A stretch of 19,632 bases of DNA from Fidelibacterota bacterium (GTDB lineage: Bacteria; Fidelibacterota; Marinisomatia; Marinisomatales; TCS55): NCBI GenBank assembly GCA_014239505.1, contig JAAZYT010000143.1:1-19632 (forward strand), given 5' to 3'. The position numbers and the translations under genes were made by a program. Below the pieces are notes generated by a model. The model worked only from the letters and a program-made list of their open reading frames with translations, did not search any database and had not been told where the DNA came from. Position 1 is the stretch's first letter. Every line of letters begins with the position of its first letter. Positions 16,115-19,632 of this stretch are shown piece by piece.

Positions 16115-17007
16115 TGAAAATCGGTGTTTTAATGGGTGGAAGTTCTTCAGAACGAGATGTTTCATTAAACTCGGGTAAAGCTATTAGTAATGCATGCCTG
16201 GAGCTAGGCTATGAAGTTATAAATTTTGACCCAAAAGATGGATTCAGCTCAATAGCAGTAGAAATTAAAAATGTAGATTTAGTCTTCAATGCTCTCCATG
16301 GTGGCGATGGAGAGAATGGAGTTATATCTTCAAAACTTAATAATTTAGGTGTTAGATATACTGGTTCTGAAAAAGAATCTTCAGCTATTTGTATAGATAA
16401 GGATACTAGCAAAACAATTATAAAAAGAGAGAATTATTTTACCCCAGATTGGCTTCTTTTGAAAAAAGATGATAGAACTCCAGAAGTTAAAAATCTTAGC
16501 TTTCCACTAGTTGTAAAGCCTAATAGCGAAGGAAGTACTATTGGATTATCAATTGTGCAAGATGAATCAAAATTAAATGATGCAATAGAATTAGCTAGGA
16601 ACTTTGATAGTAAGGTTTTAATTGAATCATTTATTGATGGCAGGGAAATTACAGTAGGAATTATAGCTGGGAAACCATTACCGATAATTGAAATAATTCC
16701 TAGTCATGAACTTTATGATTATGAATGTAAGTATACTAAAGGTATGACAGATTATATTTGCCCACCTGATTTAGAAGAAAATATTAGTTTATCAATTCAA
16801 AATATAGCTTTAAAGATACATAGGCTATTAAAATGCAGACATTACTCACGAGTTGACTTTAGGTTAGATAAAAACAATAAACCTTGGTTTTTAGAAATAA
16901 ATACACACCCAGGTATGACAGAAACTAGTCTATTACCTAAATCGGCAGCTGTTGCTGGGATTGATTTCAATTCATTAATTAATATAATTATTAAAAAAGC
17001 ATTATAG
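16114..17007 (+). CDS. ddl: D-alanine--D-alanine ligase
   Basis: Ddl joins two D-alanines using ATP to make the dipeptide for peptidoglycan precursors in the cytoplasm. The 297 residues carry the ATP-grasp motifs: GGSSSERDVSLNSG (8-21, with Glu13 in place of DdlB Glu15), NALHGGDGENG (59-69), VVKPNSEGSTIGL (133-145), and EINTHPGMTETSLLP (261-275) that binds Mg and the product end. The YDYECKY loop at 201-207 keeps the tyrosine pattern of D-Ala-D-Ala enzymes, with no sign of a Van-type D-lactate ligase. Translation is coupled to the upstream phosphatase gene by TAATG. It lies four bases before the NusG-like gene. No murC or ftsQ/A cluster is adjacent, unlike in many Gram-negatives. Confidence 0.95.
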   Translation: MKIGVLMGGSSSERDVSLNSGKAISNACLELGYEVINFDPKDGFSSIAVEIKNVDLVFNALHGGDGENGVISSKLNNLGVRYTGSEKESSAICIDKDTSKTIIKRENYFTPDWLLLKKDDRTPEVKNLSFPLVVKPNSEGSTIGLSIVQDESKLNDAIELARNFDSKVLIESFIDGREITVGIIAGKPLPIIEIIPSHELYDYECKYTKGMTDYICPPDLEENISLSIQNIALKIHRLLKCRHYSRVDFRLDKNNKPWFLEINTHPGMTETSLLPKSAAVAGIDFNSLINIIIKKAL

Positions 17008-17011
17008 AACT

Positions 17012-17512
17012 ATGTCTTTAAAATGGATAGCCATTCGTTCTAAACCAAGATCTGAAAAGATTGTCTCAATTGAATTAAGTAAAAAAAATATAGAATCATT
17101 TCTTCCTACAGTTAAAAAACATCAAAAATGGTCTGATAGAAAAAAATGGGTTGATTTTCCACTATTTCCAAGTTATTTATTCGCAAAAATTGAATTGAAA
17201 GACTCTATTTATATACTTAATACCCGCGGTGTAAGTACAATAGTGAAATTTGGCGATAGAGTAATTACTATTGATGAAAAAGTAGTCAATTCAATTAGAT
17301 TAGCTTTGGAAGGTGAGTATGATTTACACCCAATAAAATTTTTTACTATTGGAGATCGAGTAAATGTGATAGATGGGCCTATGAAAGGTGCAGTAGGTAT
17401 AGTAGAAACTAAACATAAAAATGAAAATCGTTTAATTATAAAGATAGAAGCATTACAGCAAGCAGTAGCTGTTCATATCAATTCTGAATATTTAGAATAC
17501 ATCAAGGACTAA
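17012..17512 (+). CDS. NusG-like transcription elongation/antitermination factor (RfaH/UpxY type)
   Basis: The 166-residue protein has an N-terminal NGN domain (about 3-100: KWIAIRSKPRSEK, FLPTVKKHQKW, FPLFPSYLFAKIEL, TRGVSTIVKFG) and a C-terminal KOW domain (about 112-140: FTIGDRVNVIDGPMKGAVGIVE). FPSYLF and the GDRVNVIDGPMKG core are typical of NusG paralogues. The general NusG gene normally lies with secE-rplK, downstream of the tRNA-tuf operon, so this is more likely a specialised paralogue similar to RfaH or Bacteroides UpxY, which bind RNA polymerase and suppress termination in envelope-polysaccharide operons. It is odd that it sits between ddl and cysS and does not head a capsule operon. 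No clear Shine-Dalgarno; 1 nt separates it from cysS. Confidence 0.85.
   Translation: MSLKWIAIRSKPRSEKIVSIELSKKNIESFLPTVKKHQKWSDRKKWVDFPLFPSYLFAKIELKDSIYILNTRGVSTIVKFGDRVITIDEKVVNSIRLALEGEYDLHPIKFFTIGDRVNVIDGPMKGAVGIVETKHKNENRLIIKIEALQQAVAVHINSEYLEYIKD
17504..17508 (+). promoter_or_regulatory. Shine-Dalgarno sequence for cysS
   Basis: AAGGA lies inside the last codons of the NusG-like gene, 5 nt before the cysS ATG. It supports the start at 17514 and tight coupling of the two genes. Confidence 0.6.
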
Positions 17513-17513
17513 A

Positions 17514-18890
17514 ATGCTAAAATTCTTTAATTCTCTAACAAACAAAAAAGAAACTTTTAAACCAATAATTAAGAATAAAGTAAATCTTTATACTTGTGGC
17601 CCTACTGTTTATGACAAAGCACACATAGGAAATTTTAGAACATTTTTATTTGAAGACCTTCTTAAAAGAACATTGATAGCTTTTGGTTATGAAGTTAATC
17701 ATGTAATGAACATTACAGATGTTGATGATAAAACAATAAAACGAGCTAATGATAGTGGTAAACAACTTTCTGAAATTACTGAATACTACACAAAGTTATT
17801 TTTTGAAGATTCATTATCTTTAAAAATTTTACCTGCTAACAATTATCCATTAGCAACGGAACATATTCCTGGAATGATTGAAATGATAAAGTTATTAATA
17901 AATAAAAACTTTGCATACGTAACAGAAGAAGGTTCTGTGTTTTTCAAAATTAGTAGCTATAAGAATTATGGTAATTTGACAAATATAAATACGTCTGAAA
18001 TGCAGATTTCAAGCCGTGTATCTTCTGATGAATACAACCTTGATAGCCCGCAAGACTTTGCTTTATGGAAAGCATATAAGGAATCTGATGGAAACATATT
18101 TTGGAATTCACCGTGGGGTAAAGGTCGCCCTGGTTGGCATATAGAGTGTTCATCAATGTCTATAGAATACCTTGGTAAGCATTTTGATATTCATTGTGGA
18201 GGTTTTGATAATAAGTTTCCTCACCATGAGAATGAAATAGCTCAATCTGAATGTGCATTTGGTACAAAATTTGTTAATTATTGGCTTCATTCTGAGTTTC
18301 TTTTAGTAGATGGTGGAAAAATGAGTAAATCATTAGGGAATGTTTATACAATTCCAACTTTGATTAAAAATGGTTTTACACCTGAAGAAATTAGATATAT
18401 TATGCTTACTGCTCATTATCGTTCCAAAGTTAATTTTAAACTTGATAAGCAACATGAAGTGAAAATGGCAATTAAGCGAATTCAAACTGTTAAATCTCGT
18501 TTAGAATCAATCAATAGAATTAGTACTAATTCTTTTCCAAAAATTAAAAATACTTTTGATAAAATATTAGGTGATGATTTAGATACGCCAAAAGCGATGG
18601 CATTAGTTTTTGACTGGGTTAGAAAATTAAATATTGATATGGATAAAAATAATTTAAGTGATGAAGAAATATCTAATTCTTTTAATTTTATTAATTATTT
18701 CAATTCTATTTTTTGTATCTTAGTTGATAATTCTAAGATCCCAGCTAATATAACAAAGTTGGCAGAAGCTCGAGAGACAGCTCGAAAAAATAATGATTGG
18801 GAGGAGTCTGATAGGCTAAGAGACATAATTAATGCTAAAGGTTGGAATATTAGAGATGGCAATTCAGGACAAAAAATATTTCCTAAATAG
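17514..18890 (+). CDS. cysS: Cysteine--tRNA ligase
   Basis: CysRS charges tRNA-Cys. The 458 residues match the bacterial family (461 in E. coli). The class I signatures are present: HIGN in TVYDKAHIGNFRTF (31-44) and KMSKS at 269-273. All four expected zinc ligands are seen: Cys28 in YTCGP, Cys212 in GWHIECSSM, His237 and Glu241 in FPHHENEIA, with the spacing of E. coli Cys28/Cys209/His234/Glu238. The C-terminal helical part with LAEARETARKNNDWEESDRLRD is typical of the anticodon region. It ends the long plus-strand gene run; the TAG stop overlaps a 12-bp palindrome (AGTTAATTAACT, 18889-18900) followed by a T run, which is too weak to call a terminator. Confidence 0.97.
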   Translation: MLKFFNSLTNKKETFKPIIKNKVNLYTCGPTVYDKAHIGNFRTFLFEDLLKRTLIAFGYEVNHVMNITDVDDKTIKRANDSGKQLSEITEYYTKLFFEDSLSLKILPANNYPLATEHIPGMIEMIKLLINKNFAYVTEEGSVFFKISSYKNYGNLTNINTSEMQISSRVSSDEYNLDSPQDFALWKAYKESDGNIFWNSPWGKGRPGWHIECSSMSIEYLGKHFDIHCGGFDNKFPHHENEIAQSECAFGTKFVNYWLHSEFLLVDGGKMSKSLGNVYTIPTLIKNGFTPEEIRYIMLTAHYRSKVNFKLDKQHEVKMAIKRIQTVKSRLESINRISTNSFPKIKNTFDKILGDDLDTPKAMALVFDWVRKLNIDMDKNNLSDEEISNSFNFINYFNSIFCILVDNSKIPANITKLAEARETARKNNDWEESDRLRDIINAKGWNIRDGNSGQKIFPK

Positions 18891-18979
18891 TTAATTAACT
18901 CTAAATAATTTTTTTCTAATATATAATTGTCTTTAACTTTTTTTTAAACTAATTTTCAAGGCTTTTTTCCACATTAATA

Positions 18980-19007
18980 TGGCATAGTCACTACAATAAC
19001 TGTGCCA
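18980..19007 (+). repeat. 9-bp inverted repeat (possible operator or RNA hairpin)
   Basis: TGGCATAGT (18980-18988) and ACTGTGCCA (18999-19007) are reverse complements except for one T/G position and flank a 10-nt spacer. It is one of the few G+C-containing elements in the region. No T run follows, so it is not a typical intrinsic terminator. Confidence 0.6.
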
Positions 19008-19050
19008 AGCTAATTGATAATGGACGATGAAATGATTCAAGCGACGGGTT

Positions 19051-19084
19051 AAATCCATATAAATAATTTATTATTTTTGGATTT
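19051..19084 (+). repeat. Inverted repeat/hairpin 10 nt before the first tRNA
   Basis: AAATCCA (19051-19057) and TGGATTT (19078-19084) form a 7-bp stem. Inside, AAATAA (19061-19066) and TTATTT (19071-19076) form a 6-bp stem with loop TTTA. It may be a processing signal, part of the promoter, or chance in AT-rich DNA. Confidence 0.45.
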
Positions 19085-19094
19085 CTTCCGACTT

Positions 19095-19167
19095 GCCGGT
19101 GTAGCTCAGTTGGTAGAGCAGCTGATTTGTAATCAGCAGGTCGGGGGTTCGAATCCCTTCGCCGGCT
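19095..19167 (+). tRNA. tRNA-Thr (anticodon UGU)
   Basis: A full cloverleaf is seen: acceptor GCCGGTG pairs with CGCCGGC (19160-19166), the D arm has AGCTCAGTTGGTAGAGC, the anticodon arm is CTGAT-TTGTAAT-ATCAG with TGT as anticodon, and the T arm is GGGGG-TTCGAAT-CCCTT-like. Discriminator base is U. CCA is not encoded. It is the first of four tRNAs in the tuf operon and matches thrU of E. coli by position and anticodon. Confidence 0.97.
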
Positions 19168-19193
19168 CGATTTGTTGTGTTGATTTAAGTCGC

Positions 19194-19214
19194 TATACTT
19201 ATTTAATAAGTATA
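19194..19214 (+). repeat. 8-bp inverted repeat in the tRNA-Thr/tRNA-Tyr spacer
   Basis: TATACTTA (19194-19201) and TAAGTATA (19207-19214) are perfect reverse complements around TTTAA. A hairpin here could mark a cleavage site in the polycistronic tRNA precursor. There is no T run. Confidence 0.45.
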
Positions 19215-19223
19215 TTGCAATTA

Positions 19224-19306
19224 GGGGAAATGGCCGAGCGGTCAAAGGCAGCAGACTGTAAATCTGCCGACGTAAGTCTACGGAGGTTCGAATCCTTCTT
19301 TCCCCA
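19224..19306 (+). tRNA. tRNA-Tyr (anticodon GUA)
   Basis: Acceptor GGGGAAA pairs with TTTCCCC (19299-19305), discriminator A. The anticodon arm GCAGA-CTGTAAA-TCTGC carries GTA. A long variable arm (about 19268-19282) marks a class II tRNA, as expected for bacterial Tyr. The T arm is GGAGG-TTCGAAT-CCTTC. CCA is not encoded. Equivalent in position to E. coli tyrU. Confidence 0.97.
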
Positions 19307-19310
19307 CTGT

Positions 19311-19381
19311 GCGGGTGTAGTTCAATGGTAGAACCCCAGCCTTCCAAGCTGGTGACGTGAGTTCGAATCTCATCACCCGCT
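19311..19381 (+). tRNA. tRNA-Gly (anticodon UCC)
   Basis: Acceptor GCGGGTG pairs with CACCCGC (19374-19380), discriminator U as usual for bacterial Gly. The anticodon arm CCAGC-CTTCCAA-GCTGG carries TCC. The T arm GTGAG-TTCGAAT-CTCAT is intact. CCA is not encoded. It lies 4 nt after tRNA-Tyr and matches glyT of E. coli. Confidence 0.97.
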
Positions 19382-19387
19382 CGAAGT

Positions 19388-19459
<72 letters not shown>

Positions 19460-19474
19460 CTCTTTCAGTCCTTA

Positions 19475-19502
19475 ATATTAATTAATTCAGGAGGATTAAT
19501 AT
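19475..19502 (+). promoter_or_regulatory. Strong Shine-Dalgarno of tuf inside a possible AT-stem hairpin
   Basis: AGGAGG (19489-19494) is the best ribosome-binding site in the window, 11 nt before the tuf ATG. It is flanked by a perfect 8-bp inverted repeat, ATATTAAT (19475-19482) and ATTAATAT (19495-19502), which would place the site at the 3' side of a 12-nt loop. The stem is entirely A-U, so it would be weak. Confidence 0.55.
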
Positions 19503-19505
19503 AAA

Positions 19506-19632
19506 ATGTCAAAAGAAAAATTTGAACGAAGTAAACCTCATTTAAATATTGGTACTATTGGTCACGTTGACCATGGTAAGACAACTTTAACTGCGGCGAT
19601 AACAATGACTCAGGCAAATAAAGGCTTGAGTG
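19506..19632 (+). CDS. tuf: Elongation factor Tu, N-terminal fragment (3' end outside window)
   Basis: Only the first 42 codons are present. They read MSKEKFERSKPHLNIGTIG, then the G1/P-loop GHVDHGKTT at 19-27 and TLTAAITMTQA, which is unmistakable EF-Tu. EF-Tu carries aminoacyl-tRNA to the ribosome as a GTPase. It follows four tRNA genes in the same order as in the E. coli tufB operon and has a strong AGGAGG site. The gene is cut by the window edge and shows no defect in the visible part. Confidence 0.97.
   Translation, partial: MSKEKFERSKPHLNIGTIGHVDHGKTTLTAAITMTQANKGLS

Larger units (their letters stand above)
18891..19094 (+). promoter_or_regulatory. Intergenic region before the tRNA-tuf operon, likely promoter/leader
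   Basis: This 204-bp region has no credible coding frame. It holds T runs after cysS (18909-18915 and 18937-18944), a TATAAT at 18922-18927 without a clear -35 partner, a weak TTTTCA-16 bp-TAATAT pair (18953-18980), and two inverted repeats listed separately. A TAnnTTTG-type -7 element (TATTTTTG, 19072-19079), the Bacteroidota consensus, lies 15 nt before the first tRNA, but no matching -33 element is seen. A promoter is expected here because of the operon that follows; its exact place is not established. Confidence 0.45.

Noticed and set aside
18889..18915. Terminator after cysS (palindrome AGTTAATTAACT followed by a T run)
   Set aside because: The palindrome allows only about four A/T-rich base pairs with a 4-nt loop, too weak for a confident intrinsic terminator.
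19077..19331. Plus-strand open frame of 84 codons over tRNA-Thr and tRNA-Tyr
   Set aside because: Peptides such as GVAQLVEQLICNQQVGGSNP and MAERSKAADCKSA are translated tRNA sequence, not a protein.
18991..19347. Minus-strand open frame of 118 codons across the tRNA cluster
   Set aside because: It runs through three tRNA genes; its peptide (SRRRDSNPRPADYKSAALP) is a well-known artefact of translating tRNA sequence antisense.

Overview
The window is AT-rich and gene-dense, and it looks like a chromosomal segment of a free-living Gram-negative bacterium with a streamlined genome. The outer membrane is implied by an Omp85/BamA-type barrel end, a LolA-like carrier, a lipoprotein and a heptose-phosphatase homologue. 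A DUF4837-type lipoprotein and a second NusG-like protein point to the FCB group. My best guess is a marine Marinimicrobia (SAR406)-like lineage, but that placement rests on gene content and is inference.

Layout. (1) Positions 1-6459, plus strand: the 3' end of an Omp85-family outer-membrane protein, RNase R, a DUF4837 lipoprotein, an RmlD-like reductase, a polyprenol-phosphate mannosyltransferase-like GT2 enzyme, AccA and a YbgC-like thioesterase. Spacing of 0-24 nt or overlaps suggest one operon. (2) 6443-7327, minus strand: an EamA/DMT transporter whose end overlaps the thioesterase by 17 bp. (3) 7328-7448: a short divergent intergenic region. (4) 7449-18890, plus strand: yebC, ruvC, ruvA, a class I aminotransferase, gcvT, ftsK, a lolA-like gene, a flippase-like membrane protein, a gmhB-like HAD phosphatase, ddl, a NusG-like factor and cysS. 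Eleven of these twelve junctions are at most 17 nt apart or overlap (gcvT-ftsK is 52 nt), so this reads as a long operon or chain of operons. (5) 18891-19094: an AT-rich intergenic region with two inverted repeats, probably the promoter/leader region of what follows. (6) 19095-19632: tRNA-Thr(UGU), tRNA-Tyr(GUA), tRNA-Gly(UCC), tRNA-Thr(GGU) and the start of tuf, the same order and anticodons as the E. coli thrU-tyrU-glyT-thrT-tufB operon.

How the genes work together. The first block mixes RNA decay (RNase R) with envelope assembly and lipid supply (Omp85 protein, DUF4837 lipoprotein, mannosyl carrier lipid, AccA, acyl-CoA thioesterase). The second block holds DNA repair and segregation (RuvA, RuvC, FtsK), one-carbon/amino-acid metabolism (aminotransferase, GcvT) and an envelope run (LolA-like, flippase-like, GmhB-like, Ddl), then moves to gene expression (NusG-like, CysS, tRNAs, EF-Tu).

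I see no mobile element, CRISPR array, phage gene, toxin-antitoxin pair or defence cassette, and no convincing undescribed multi-gene system. The points most worth a second look are the NusG paralogue inside a housekeeping operon, the GmhB-like phosphatase that has lost its zinc-site cysteines, the inverted repeats before the tRNA-tuf operon, and a possible hairpin that would place the tuf Shine-Dalgarno sequence in its loop.
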